33,496 nucleotides of DNA from Halorientalis persicus (GTDB lineage Archaea; Halobacteriota; Halobacteria; Halobacteriales; Haloarculaceae). Position 1 is the first letter of the stretch; the number at the start of each line of letters is the position of its first letter. The stretch is from positions 1 to 33,496 of the forward strand of contig NZ_FOCX01000033.1 in assembly GCF_900110215.1 (NCBI RefSeq). Reading direction: 5' to 3'. A program made the translations under genes and the position numbers. Under the pieces are notes generated by a model, which worked only from the letters and a program-made list of their open reading frames with translations, was not told the DNA's origin and did not search any database. Shown here in pieces: positions 1 through 7,849 of this stretch.

Positions 1-535
1 GGTACGCTTGAAAGCGGTGCGAGTAATCCATCGCTGTATGGCGAATGTGCGACTCTACGGTGTTAAAAGCTGCCGTGGGTGTCGGCCTTCACCCCCGCCC
101 ACGGTGGGGCGGGGTACCCGGCCTCGGTCTCTTTATGGAGACGAGACGCCGCTCGCAGGTCCAGCACAGCCCCACAAGTACGAGAGTTCTGTCCGAGAGG
201 ATGAATCCCCCTCGGCCGCGAGTGAGTCCGATGAGAGCGGCGCTGAGCAGTCTGCCTCTCTCGTCGCCCACCGCCTCAGTATTCGCCACCACAAATCGAG
301 CGAAAACGATGACCAGTACCGGTTCTTTCTGCGGCGGGGCAAGATCCGCAGAATCGAACGGCAGCACCAGCTGGGCCCGTCCAGCCAGTTCGATCCCGCC
401 GGAACGTGTTCACTCGCGGCAGTCCCCGAGCCGGTTCGCGTCGAAGCCGCCGAACAACTCGACGTCGACGCGCTCGATGCGGTCGCCGACCGTGACAAGA
501 TCGCCAAACACGCCGACGCGGAGTAGCAATTCCAG
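1..535. other. Unassigned stretch, no convincing gene
   Basis: Open frames exist on both strands but none is convincing. The + frame from position 8 to 526 ends in an acidic, haloarchaeal-looking tail (about residues 135-172) and is in the same frame as the next ORF, separated only by a TAG at 524-526. The same triplets read on the minus strand give a hydrophobic sequence with an internal stop. GNC-type codon bias is symmetrical, so it cannot decide the strand. I see no family motif. It may be the remnant of a gene that runs off the left edge, or decayed DNA. Confidence 0.3.
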
Positions 536-898
536 ATGTCTCTTTCGCCGTATGCGGAGCGTTCAGAGACGCTTTCGGCCGTCTACCGCACGCTCGAAGA
601 ACTGGCCAGAGCAATCGACGGGCCGTATTTCCTTCGAGAGTGCGACGGCACGATGTCCTTTCCTGGCCGGGGGGTGTATTTTTTCTTCTCGCTAGGAACT
701 GATTTCGATGGACCGCCGTCCCAGTGGCGACTGACTCGCATCGGGACGGTCGGCGTCGCATCGGGCAGCCAGAGTACGCTCTGGAACCGACTCCGACAGC
801 ACCGCGGAAATGTCTCCGGAAAGTATGCCCAGCACGGCGGCAACCATCGCGGTTCGATTTCAGAGTTCCAGCAGTTCGATTTCTACAAATCAAAATAA
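536..898 (+). CDS. GIY-YIG nuclease-like protein, probably C-terminally truncated
   Basis: The ORF encodes 120 residues. From about residue 45 it reads RGVYFFF, then RIGTVGV near 70, then STLWNRLRQHRG near 82-93 and GGNHRGS near 103-109. This spacing resembles the GIY-YIG fold: a GVY strand, a second strand ending in G, then a helix with RL and H. Related haloarchaeal proteins as I remember them continue past the NHRGS motif by about another 100 residues. Here the frame switches to an unrelated tail (EFQQFDFYKSK) and stops, just where the DNA becomes AT-rich. I infer a 3'-truncated gene. A complete but short variant is less likely. Function unknown; no partner gene is visible. Confidence 0.5.
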   Translation: MSLSPYAERSETLSAVYRTLEELARAIDGPYFLRECDGTMSFPGRGVYFFFSLGTDFDGPPSQWRLTRIGTVGVASGSQSTLWNRLRQHRGNVSGKYAQHGGNHRGSISEFQQFDFYKSK

Positions 899-1311
899 TT
901 CTGATGTTTTGGATTACCGTCTGATTCAGCAGTTGCTCAAATCGCTCCCAGGGGCCTTGTGGAGATACTATTACAGTTGAAATATCAAAATATCAAAATT
1001 CGAGGGCAATAGATCTGTGGGTTACCTGATCAACATGAATACCCGTGGTTGATGATCGGTGCGTTACTGAAGAAGTCGAAATCTGCTGAAAGTCAGCGTA
1101 CAAGACCTCTGATGATGGCGTTACTAACCTGAGAATAGAACGGATGCTACGAGAAGTATACTCCCCCACATCACGATCGATAGGAGTGTGCCTGACAATA
1201 GCCCAATCCACACCGACCCCCCACTTCCACGTTCTTGCATATTGGAACGAACCCCAGTCATATCGGTAACGTAGAGAACCAGCCACTAATAGTCAACGTA
1301 TTCTGGCAAGG
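899..1311. other. Low-coding spacer after truncated GIY-YIG gene
   Basis: This AT-richer spacer holds no recognisable long gene. A 97-residue minus ORF (993-1286) has no motif that I know and overlaps, in another frame, the more protein-like 45-residue membrane peptide described separately. An AATATCAAAATATCAAAATTC stretch near 980-1000 contains a short tandem repeat (AATATCAA repeated). No terminator or tRNA is evident. Confidence 0.4.
1124..1261 (-). CDS. Possible 45-residue single-pass membrane peptide
   Basis: This frame starts at an ATG at 1261, runs 45 codons and stops at TAG (1124-1126). An in-frame TAG lies just upstream, so the start is forced. The product has a short polar N-terminus (MTGVRSNMQERGSGG) followed by about 28 hydrophobic residues (VWIGLLSG to LLVASVLFSG), which fits one transmembrane helix. 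A TATTAG sequence about 25-30 bp upstream could serve as a TATA box for a leaderless transcript. No family is recognised, and a hydrophobic run of this kind can arise by chance. The overlapping 97-residue ORF in another frame is the alternative. Confidence 0.25.
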   Translation of the reverse strand: MTGVRSNMQERGSGGSVWIGLLSGTLLSIVMWGSILLVASVLFSG

Positions 1312-2421
1312 TTAATTCGACAGACTCTGCTGGATCTGATCTTCATAATCTGGAATAAGGGCGTCTGGCGCATAGTGTGACTTTACTGTTTGTCGAGTAC
1401 TCTCGTATCGATCCACCAGAGGCATACGCTCAGAAAATTGGGTAATCATTGTGTTCAATTCCTCAAAGCTACCTGTGGAGGTATGCGCATCTCCACGGTA
1501 TGGAATCTGCCCTACAGCGTTGTGTCGTGAGAGTGTTGGTGTACCATATGCCCACGCCTGAACAAGCGGCGCTGGAAATCCCATCCTTTCGGCAGTACTT
1601 ACAACAGCAATTGCCCCACTGTACAGCGCTGGGAGTTCGTCAACCGGGACAAAGCCAACGAAGTTGACGTTTTCGGTAGCCTGAGCGCGCTCTTTGACCT
1701 CATTGTGGAACTCATTCGTGTCTTCTATCGGCCCATACATCCGGAATTGAAGATCAGGATGCTGGTCAGCGAGATCAAGAAATCGCATCGGCTTCTGGCT
1801 GGGTTGTAGGCGGTTGACCCAGAGGAAGTATTTCCGCTCTCCTGGTGATGTGAGGGTTTCCTTTGCCGGGAGATCGTAGCAGTCCCAGAGTACGGTCGCT
1901 TCACGACCGTATTGAGACTGTAGTGCCTCCTGATGTTTCTGAGTTTGCGCAACAAGAGTTGTCGCATCGTCGATTGCAGTATCGAAAATGTCTCTGACTT
2001 CACCGAGCCGACTATCGTTCTGATCGGGATACACATTCATGTCCGTCATGTGGAAAATATATTCGGCATCAGTGAGTTGCGTATACTTCCAGATTAGCGG
2101 AAGGAACCCACTCTGGCCATGTACGTAATATACATCGCTGTCGGTTTTGCGAAGGGCATCCAGATATGCACTCCCCCTTTCGAGAGGGTCTTTCGTGAGA
2201 TCTGCGTTTGATGGGATCCCAATGTGATCTATGTCATGTTGTTGGAATGTGGTTGGAGTTGGTTTTGGTGAAACAACTGTGACATCGTAGTCCCGCGTAG
2301 CGAACTCTCTTGCAAGTACAATGAGCGGTCGCCGCGTCCTCCCAAACCCCTCACTATGAATCCATTCGGTAATCGTCGGCAACCCGAGAAAGCAGATAGA
2401 GTGAGACCCTTGTGCAGACAT
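1312..2421 (-). CDS. GT4-family glycosyltransferase
   Basis: The protein has 369 residues, usual for a GT-B glycosyltransferase of family 4. The N-terminal half carries a glycine-rich start (CFLGLPTITEWIHSEGFGRTRRPL) and the typical acceptor-domain pattern. The C-terminal half carries YFLWVNRLQPSQKP (start of the GT1/GT4 donor domain) and STAERMGFPAPLVQAWAYGTP, the nucleotide-sugar-binding motif with E and Q where most members have E-x7-E. It probably transfers a sugar from a nucleotide donor at the cytoplasmic membrane face. It stands alone, divergent from the small membrane gene at 2520, and is about 9 kb from the main glycan locus. Substrate is unknown. Confidence 0.8.
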   Translation of the reverse strand: MSAQGSHSICFLGLPTITEWIHSEGFGRTRRPLIVLAREFATRDYDVTVVSPKPTPTTFQQHDIDHIGIPSNADLTKDPLERGSAYLDALRKTDSDVYYVHGQSGFLPLIWKYTQLTDAEYIFHMTDMNVYPDQNDSRLGEVRDIFDTAIDDATTLVAQTQKHQEALQSQYGREATVLWDCYDLPAKETLTSPGERKYFLWVNRLQPSQKPMRFLDLADQHPDLQFRMYGPIEDTNEFHNEVKERAQATENVNFVGFVPVDELPALYSGAIAVVSTAERMGFPAPLVQAWAYGTPTLSRHNAVGQIPYRGDAHTSTGSFEELNTMITQFSERMPLVDRYESTRQTVKSHYAPDALIPDYEDQIQQSLSN

Positions 2422-2519
2422 TTCTTATTCTGAAAGTTGGCTTGGCTTGGCAAGTATTTGCCTGTATTGTCTGAGGAATGTCGATACATTCTAACGATGG
2501 GGTACGCAAAAACAGGTAG

Positions 2520-2795
2520 ATGGTTACACGCAGGCGACAGCAATTTCTTTACGGGCAAATTGCCTGGATGCTATCTACTTTGGTACTTCTTGCGGTCCTG
2601 GGTGCCCTATCTATGGATCTCTACTTTGTCATTTCGCTCATTGGTTTTTTGGTACTCGTAGAGCTATCTGCACCGTTCAACATAACCCCACAATGGCGAT
2701 CACGACTGAAGTGGCCAATCTTCCTCGGACTAATCGGTTTTTCAGCTATAGTCGTCAAACGAATCCTCGAAATCCTTCCGCCGGGACTGATCTAG
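2520..2795 (+). CDS. Small three-helix membrane protein
   Basis: The 91-residue product has a basic N-terminus (MVTRRRQQ) followed by three hydrophobic segments at about residues 14-31, 34-50 and 67-82. Its TAG stop (2793-2795) is directly followed by the ATG of the DUF4350 gene, so the two are almost certainly cotranscribed and translationally coupled. Small membrane proteins commonly begin haloarchaeal DUF4350/MoxR/DUF58 clusters. I infer a structural or assembly role at the membrane; no enzyme motif is present. The ATG at 2520 is the first good start, and an overlapping frame from 2437 is a shadow. Confidence 0.65.
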   Translation: MVTRRRQQFLYGQIAWMLSTLVLLAVLGALSMDLYFVISLIGFLVLVELSAPFNITPQWRSRLKWPIFLGLIGFSAIVVKRILEILPPGLI

Positions 2796-3917
2796 ATGCC
2801 GGACCACAACTATCCACGACTGGTTCTACTCGTGGTACTTTTTGCGATTAATCTCGCAATTCTCGGTGCAACAGTTACGTCTGCTACCCCATATGGCCCG
2901 TATAATGGAAACTGGGATGGGGCGAGCGAGCTCAGAACAATTGCAAGTGAGGAAAGTACGGTCACACTGGCACATACTACGACTGCGTACGAAGATGCAA
3001 CAGCTGACAGTACCGCGTTCATTTTGGCCCCGCAAGATCAGTATCGGGCAGCTGAGAGCGCACGCGTTCGACAGTTTGTGCAACGGGGCGGTACTCTGGT
3101 GATTGCGGCCGAGGCCAATCAAACGAACGACTTGCTGGTCAATCTCGGTCTCACTGCGCGTCTTGATGGGCGACTACTCCGAGACGAACAGGAGCATTAC
3201 CGCGATCCAGCACTCCCTATTGCTACCGAGGTCCTTGATCACAACGTGACAACCGGTGTTGATCAACTCACCCTCAATTATGGAACTGTGATTAATCTCA
3301 CGACTACCACTGCGACGACCGGATCGGCGTCCCGTGATAACTTGAATACGGATGACGCTTGGAAAGGTGAGTTCCTGATTAATTCATCTGGATTCGCATA
3401 TATTGATTCAAATAATAACAGTCAACTCGACGACAGTGAGCGCGTCCGTGAACGTCCCGTAGCAGTGACTGAGCCCGTCAGTCAGGGGCGAGTCGTCGTC
3501 GTCAGTGACGCGAGCGTGTTTACGAACGCGATGTTCGAACGGACGGGAAATGACCGGTTCGCACGGAACCTTGTCGAGAGTGGCGACCGCGTGCTCCTCG
3601 ACTACTCTCACGGACATCCACTGCCGCCGCTCGTGTACGCACTACTGGTCGTCCGATCGACGCCGCTACTACAATTCGGGTTGGGGTTGCTCGCTCTCGG
3701 CTGTGTCGCCATCGGAGTGCGCCTCTCTGACCGGTCCCTTCCGGACTGGCTGTCCATGGGCGAGACAGCGACAGACGGGGACAGCGTCGGTCAGCTTGAC
3801 GAGGACGAACTCAGCGCTTTCCTAACCGATCGTCATCCGGAGTGGAGTGATCGGCGCGTCCAGCGTGTGACGAAAGCGATTATACGTCGGCGGGAGCAAC
3901 GCGGTGACAATGACTGA
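2796..3917 (+). CDS. DUF4350-domain membrane-anchored protein
   Basis: The protein has 373 residues. An N-terminal hydrophobic helix (about 6-26) is followed by an extracytoplasmic domain with a DUF4350-type pattern: FILAPQDQY, then VRQFVQRGGTLVIAAE (about residues 90-107), and a later strand GRVVVVSDASVFTNAMF (about 231-247). A second helix lies at about 275-305, followed by an acidic/basic cytoplasmic tail rich in R. DUF4350 resembles the GATase/IFT52-like fold and is typical of MoxR/DUF58 clusters. Its stop overlaps the MoxR ATG by 8 bp. GC content varies inside the gene: block 3361-3420 is only 19/60 GC, while 3421-3540 is about 61%. Function is not established. Confidence 0.8.
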   Translation: MPDHNYPRLVLLVVLFAINLAILGATVTSATPYGPYNGNWDGASELRTIASEESTVTLAHTTTAYEDATADSTAFILAPQDQYRAAESARVRQFVQRGGTLVIAAEANQTNDLLVNLGLTARLDGRLLRDEQEHYRDPALPIATEVLDHNVTTGVDQLTLNYGTVINLTTTTATTGSASRDNLNTDDAWKGEFLINSSGFAYIDSNNNSQLDDSERVRERPVAVTEPVSQGRVVVVSDASVFTNAMFERTGNDRFARNLVESGDRVLLDYSHGHPLPPLVYALLVVRSTPLLQFGLGLLALGCVAIGVRLSDRSLPDWLSMGETATDGDSVGQLDEDELSAFLTDRHPEWSDRRVQRVTKAIIRRREQRGDND

Positions 3918-4923
3918 TCCCGCCGCCCTGTACGATACGGTCTCGGAGGAGATCGGGAAGGTCCTCATCGGCAACGAGACGGTCGTCGAGAGTCTCACGA
4001 TCTCGCTGCTTACCCGTGGTCACATCCTCCTTGAAGGTGTTCCGGGTGTCGCCAAGACGACGGTCGCGAATCTCTTTGCTACGGCGACCGGTCTCGGATA
4101 CAATCGTATCCAAATGACGCCGGACATTCTACCCGCGGACATCACCGGCACCTCCGTCTATCGCGAGCAAACCGGCGAATTCGAACTCCGAAAGGGACCC
4201 GTCTTCGCAAACCTCGTCGTCGCGGACGAAATCAACCGTGCGACTCCGAAGACCCAGAGTGCGCTCCTCGAGGCGATGCAGGAACGGCACGTCTCCATCG
4301 AGGGGGAGACACTGGATCTCCCGGAACCGTTCATGGTCATCGCGACACAGAACCCGATCGAGATGGAGGGCACCTTCGAGTTGCCCGAGGCACAGCGTGA
4401 CCGCTTCCAGCTGAAACTGACCGTCGACGTGCCCGACCGGGAGGACGAGAGTACACTGTTGGAACGGTTCGACGACGACCCCGATTTGGGCCCGGACCGT
4501 ATCGAACAGGTCGTCACGACCGACGAAGTCCTCTCGGCGCGGGAGACGGTTTCGGAGGTGTATATCGACGAGACTGTCCAAGAGTACGTACTCGACATCG
4601 TCGAAGCGACGCGCGCGAGTCCCGACCTCGAATACGGGGCATCACCCCGAGCCTCGATCGCGTTCCTCAATACGACGAAAGCTCGTGCCGCGGTCGAGGG
4701 ACGCGACTACGTCATTCCGGACGACGTGAAAGCGCTGGCACGGCAAATTCTCGTCCACCGCGTCGTCCTCAGTACGGACGCGGAGCTCAGCGACATGACG
4801 CCCGCGGACGTGATCGACTCGATACTCGACTCGATTCAGCCGCCCGGGCAGGAGACGGTCGAACATGCGGCGAACCGGGCCGTCGGCGACGGTGGGAGCC
4901 GTGACGACGCTGATTCGGAATAG
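3910..4923 (+). CDS. moxR: MoxR-family AAA+ ATPase
   Basis: From the ATG at 3910 the product has 337 residues, the usual size for MoxR. Walker A is GVPGVAKT at residues 43-50. Walker B is the hydrophobic strand ending ADEINRA near 105-111. Sensor 1 is ATQNP at about 145-149, and the arginine-finger region is PEAQRDRF at about 159-166. An upstream GTG (3904) would add only two residues, so the ATG overlapping the DUF4350 stop is preferred. MoxR ATPases act as chaperone-like remodelers, usually with a DUF58 or von Willebrand-type partner. Here DUF58 is encoded on the opposite strand 1.4 kb downstream. Which target complex it assembles cannot be read from the sequence. Confidence 0.93.
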   Translation: MTDPAALYDTVSEEIGKVLIGNETVVESLTISLLTRGHILLEGVPGVAKTTVANLFATATGLGYNRIQMTPDILPADITGTSVYREQTGEFELRKGPVFANLVVADEINRATPKTQSALLEAMQERHVSIEGETLDLPEPFMVIATQNPIEMEGTFELPEAQRDRFQLKLTVDVPDREDESTLLERFDDDPDLGPDRIEQVVTTDEVLSARETVSEVYIDETVQEYVLDIVEATRASPDLEYGASPRASIAFLNTTKARAAVEGRDYVIPDDVKALARQILVHRVVLSTDAELSDMTPADVIDSILDSIQPPGQETVEHAANRAVGDGGSRDDADSE

Positions 4924-4996
4924 CGCAGGAGTACAGTCATCTCAGTTCCGGAACGTCTCGGAGCGATTGTAGCAACGGTGTGATCAGTCCCGAACG

Positions 4997-5857
4997 TCAC
5001 CCGTCGGATTCCCACTGGCAGGTGACGAGATAGTCGACCCGGTCGTCACCCGTCGAGACTTCGGTCGTCACGGCCGTATCGAGTGCGCTGGCGAGTCCTA
5101 CGGCGAGAAGCGACGTCACGGGATGATCGAACCGGTCGACGGGGCCGTACACGCTCTCGGTGACACCGACGGTGGCCCGTCCTGCGTCGGGATCAACATC
5201 GGCATCGGCGCTCTCGACAAGTTCGAACTGCTCAACGAGTGCATTCGACAGTGCCGTGGCGATCTCTGGAGTGTCGTCGACATCTCCGGTGGCGGCCTGT
5301 CGAAAGTCGGCAGCCAACGGTCCGCCCGTCGGTTCGAGGGCGACCCCCCGGGCCGCCTGCTCGTCCGGGACGACGAACGTATCAGCGAGAGCGTCGGCAG
5401 CCGGGAGTTCGTACTCGTCGCGCTGGGGCACGAACAGCCGAGCATCCTCGATGGCGTCGCCGACCGAGACGTACACGCGGTCGTTCTGGAGCCCCAGCTC
5501 GGAGACGGCAGCGGCTTCGTTCTGCGCCAGGGCCTCGTAGACGCGCCGGCCGACGTCGGCCGAAATGAACTGCTCCGGAGAGAGGTAGTAGACGAGCACG
5601 CCAAAGAAGACGCCAGTTCCGCTAAGTGCGAACAGGACGGTTCGCGCATCGGCGAAGAGAACGCCGGCAATCCCGGCCAACACACCAATCCCGGCCAGCA
5701 TGAGCGCTGTGCGGCGATACTGCGTCCGCCGCGCACGTGCGAACTCCTCCCGGAGGCGGCGGTTTTCCTCCCGTAGCACCTCCACTTCGGCAGCGAGGCT
5801 CTCTTCCGGGGGGTCCGACGGCGTTTCCGAGAGGTCCGTGGGAGTGTCAGCGCTCAT
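4997..5857 (-). CDS. Coiled-coil plus two-TM haloarchaeal membrane protein
   Basis: The 286-residue product has an acidic N-terminus, a predicted short coiled coil (EESLAAEVEVLREENRRLREEFARARR, about residues 18-44), two helices at about 50-68 and 72-90, and a soluble domain of about 190 residues without a motif that I recognise. It is the last gene of a minus-strand operon with DUF58 and a small membrane protein. Its ATG overlaps the stop of the preceding gene by 11 bp (5847-5857), which suggests translational coupling. The soluble domain repeats patterns such as GLASALDTAVTTEVSTGDDRVDYLV at its end. Role inferred only from context: a membrane component of the MoxR/DUF58 module. Confidence 0.75.
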   Translation of the reverse strand: MSADTPTDLSETPSDPPEESLAAEVEVLREENRRLREEFARARRTQYRRTALMLAGIGVLAGIAGVLFADARTVLFALSGTGVFFGVLVYYLSPEQFISADVGRRVYEALAQNEAAAVSELGLQNDRVYVSVGDAIEDARLFVPQRDEYELPAADALADTFVVPDEQAARGVALEPTGGPLAADFRQAATGDVDDTPEIATALSNALVEQFELVESADADVDPDAGRATVGVTESVYGPVDRFDHPVTSLLAVGLASALDTAVTTEVSTGDDRVDYLVTCQWESDG

Positions 5858-6221
5858 CGGGATCCCCTACCAGTCCAAGCGCGACCAGTTCGTACCGGTG
5901 GAGGCCGTAACTACAGAGTGTAATCCCACCCGCGAGCAGTACCATTGTGGTCGCGAGCGTCTCCACGACGGTCGACAGCACCCACGTCATCGCGGTGAGC
6001 GAGAGGGAGACGAGCAAGAATGCCCCGACCGATCGCACCGTCGCGTCGGTGGCCAGTTCCGTACCGGCCAGCACGAGCAGTGCACTCGCTACGACGGCCA
6101 ACAAGACCGGGCCGCTGGGCCCGGACGGTAACGCGACGAGGGTCGCGAGATAGCCGAGTGCGACGACGCCGACCGCGGTGAGCGTCGGATCGACGCGTCG
6201 CGACAGCACCTCGGTTGTCAT
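5847..6221 (-). CDS. Small multi-pass membrane protein of the DUF58 operon
   Basis: I chose the ATG at 6221 (MTTEVLSRRVDPT), giving 124 residues. The longer frame to 6332 adds a low-complexity basic stretch that would overlap the DUF58 coding end. The product shows four hydrophobic segments, at about residues 13-30, 33-51, 56-76 and 81-100. It follows DUF58 by about 88 bp and overlaps the next gene by 11 bp. Small membrane proteins of this type are common next to haloarchaeal DUF58 genes. No catalytic motif is present. I infer that it is a membrane subunit of the same complex. Confidence 0.7.
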   Translation of the reverse strand: MTTEVLSRRVDPTLTAVGVVALGYLATLVALPSGPSGPVLLAVVASALLVLAGTELATDATVRSVGAFLLVSLSLTAMTWVLSTVVETLATTMVLLAGGITLCSYGLHRYELVALGLVGDPDER

Positions 6222-6309
6222 CGCCTTACTTCGCAGGCGGGTCGGTGGTAAGACTGTCGCTCTGCGTCGATCCGGACGATGGGCTGAGGTAGTCTCCGAT
6301 CGGTTGCGC

Positions 6310-7761
6310 TCACCGCCGCCGGCCGGCGTCAAGAACGGCTTCGATACGGTCGGCGGGACTGACCTCGAATGCCGTCACGCCCTCCATTCCGCTCAATTCA
6401 CGCCGGAATTCCTCAAATTCGACGTATTCGTCGTATGTCCCTTCGAGATCGGCGAGACTGGTCCGCTCAAACAGCGCCTCCGGCGCCAGAAAGACGAGAA
6501 CGCCTGCGGACTCCCTGCGTGCGAACTTGACGGTCTCTCGCAACTGTCCACGGTCGGTATCGTCGGTGAACAGGAGCGTCCACGTCGAACCCGGGACGCG
6601 AGCCAACCGCGTCCGAACCGTCTCGAACAGTTGATCGTCTGCCATGCGCTGGACGTAGCTCTCCGAATCGCCGTAGAACGACCGTAACGTCCGACCGTAC
6701 GCGGAGTCGTCCCCGGCCAGTCGGGACCGCTTTCGCTGTGCCGCTGCCGGACCCTGCCGGCCCGGACTCGACTGTCCGGTGTCGGCACGGACCAGCGCCC
6801 GTTCGCCGCGGTTCCGGGTCACACGCAGTTCGTGGAGTCGATCCCGGACCGAATCGTACGCTTCCGGGGTGGTTCCGGGCGATTCCCAGTCCGTGGTTCC
6901 ACCCTTGTCGATGGTCGCGATCCCGATCGGGTCGTTCACCTGTGCCGCGTTGTCGACGACAGCGAGCGCGACGGTCCTGAGGTAGTCGAGTTTCGTCTCA
7001 CCGGGCTGGCCAGTCTGCAGTGGCGATCGGTGGTCGACCACGAGGAGCGTCCGATGATCGGTTTCGACCTCGTACTCCCGGACGTGGGGGTAGTCCAGGC
7101 GCGCCGTCGCCTTCCAGTCAATGTCGCTGACCGAATCGCCGGGGACGTACTGCCGGAGTTCGGCTGGATCCGTCCCCGACCCCACCTGATCGGATCGGTG
7201 GCCCCCGTACGCGGCCGTCACTCGGTCGCCGCCCTGGCCGACGTGGACAGACCGGGGCGTCCGCGGTTCGACGGTTATCGTCGGCGTCGGCCCCCGTGGC
7301 AGGCGCTCGCGAAACAGCCCGTCCCGATCCGTGACGGTGACCGTCGCCGGATCGAACGTGGCCCGGCCGACGATCGACCAGGTGACCGGGACGGTCGTCG
7401 ACGCCGTCTGCTCTCCCGCCGGCAGTTCGATCCGTCGATCCGCCGCATTGGGCCCGTTCGCGACCAGCGGGAGCGACAACTCGACGGTCAGGTTGACTCC
7501 CGAAGGGGCGGCCAGTTGCGCGGTGAGCGTGACGGGGACTTCCTCGTTGCGTGCGACAGTCTGGGTCGGGAGCGACTGCTCCACCGTCAACGCGGCGTCC
7601 ATCTCCGCAAGCGATCGATAAAACTGGTACTGGCGTGCCACGAGAACGGCGGCGATACCGACAGCGCCGTACAGCAGGACCGGGCGGGCGAAGAGAACTG
7701 CGAGTCCCGCGAGTATCGTCGCGACACTCACAATGGTCCAGAAGCGGCGCGTCACCTCCAT
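6310..7761 (-). CDS. DUF58-domain protein
   Basis: From the ATG at 7761 (MEVTRRFWTIVS) the protein has 483 residues. Upstream in-frame codons to 7998 are antisense to the divergent DUF4129 gene and look non-coding, so the longer start is rejected. Two hydrophobic helices occupy about residues 8-42. A beta-rich region follows, then the diagnostic DUF58 signature LRQYVPGDSVSDIDWKATAR at about residues 200-220 and a von Willebrand-A-like segment with LLVVDHRSPL (MIDAS-like DxxxS replaced by DHRS). DUF58 proteins are the common partners of MoxR ATPases. A Ser/Arg-rich insertion near residues 310-350 is unusual for the fold. Gene order and convergence with MoxR suggest a shared module despite opposite strands. 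Confidence 0.88.
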   Translation of the reverse strand: MEVTRRFWTIVSVATILAGLAVLFARPVLLYGAVGIAAVLVARQYQFYRSLAEMDAALTVEQSLPTQTVARNEEVPVTLTAQLAAPSGVNLTVELSLPLVANGPNAADRRIELPAGEQTASTTVPVTWSIVGRATFDPATVTVTDRDGLFRERLPRGPTPTITVEPRTPRSVHVGQGGDRVTAAYGGHRSDQVGSGTDPAELRQYVPGDSVSDIDWKATARLDYPHVREYEVETDHRTLLVVDHRSPLQTGQPGETKLDYLRTVALAVVDNAAQVNDPIGIATIDKGGTTDWESPGTTPEAYDSVRDRLHELRVTRNRGERALVRADTGQSSPGRQGPAAAQRKRSRLAGDDSAYGRTLRSFYGDSESYVQRMADDQLFETVRTRLARVPGSTWTLLFTDDTDRGQLRETVKFARRESAGVLVFLAPEALFERTSLADLEGTYDEYVEFEEFRRELSGMEGVTAFEVSPADRIEAVLDAGRRR

Positions 7762-7820
7762 CGGTCGAGTCGAAGACGCTCCGGCAGTTGAAGATGACGG
7801 TCCCCCGACGAAGAGAAGAG

Positions 7821-7828
7821 TTTTATCG
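7821..7828 (+). promoter_or_regulatory. TATA box for the DUF4129 gene, leaderless
   Basis: TTTTATCG at 7821-7828 is centred about 25 bp before the GTG at 7850. In haloarchaea transcription starts about 25 bp after the TATA centre, so the transcript would begin at or next to the start codon. This supports a leaderless mRNA and the choice of GTG 7850 over the upstream ATG at 7733. Confidence 0.5.
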
Positions 7829-7849
7829 CGTCCCAGACGTGTTTCGGCT

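Noticed and set aside
993-1286. 97-codon minus ORF
   Set aside because: No recognisable motif, and it overlaps the more protein-like 45-residue frame. Kept only as a mention.
3361-3420. Apparent GC break inside DUF4350
   Set aside because: The block has 19/60 GC, but neighbouring blocks at 3061 and 3301 are already 57-62%, so this is a local dip and not a clear junction.
5123-5776. 217-codon + ORF
   Set aside because: Antisense of the coiled-coil membrane protein; no independent support such as a promoter or motif.
6832-7791. 319-codon + ORF over the DUF58 gene
   Set aside because: Arginine-rich antisense of a gene with a clear DUF58 signature on the other strand.
7733-7849. Upstream extension of the DUF4129 gene from ATG 7733
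   Set aside because: It would overlap the DUF58 start and has no coding character; the TATA box supports GTG 7850.
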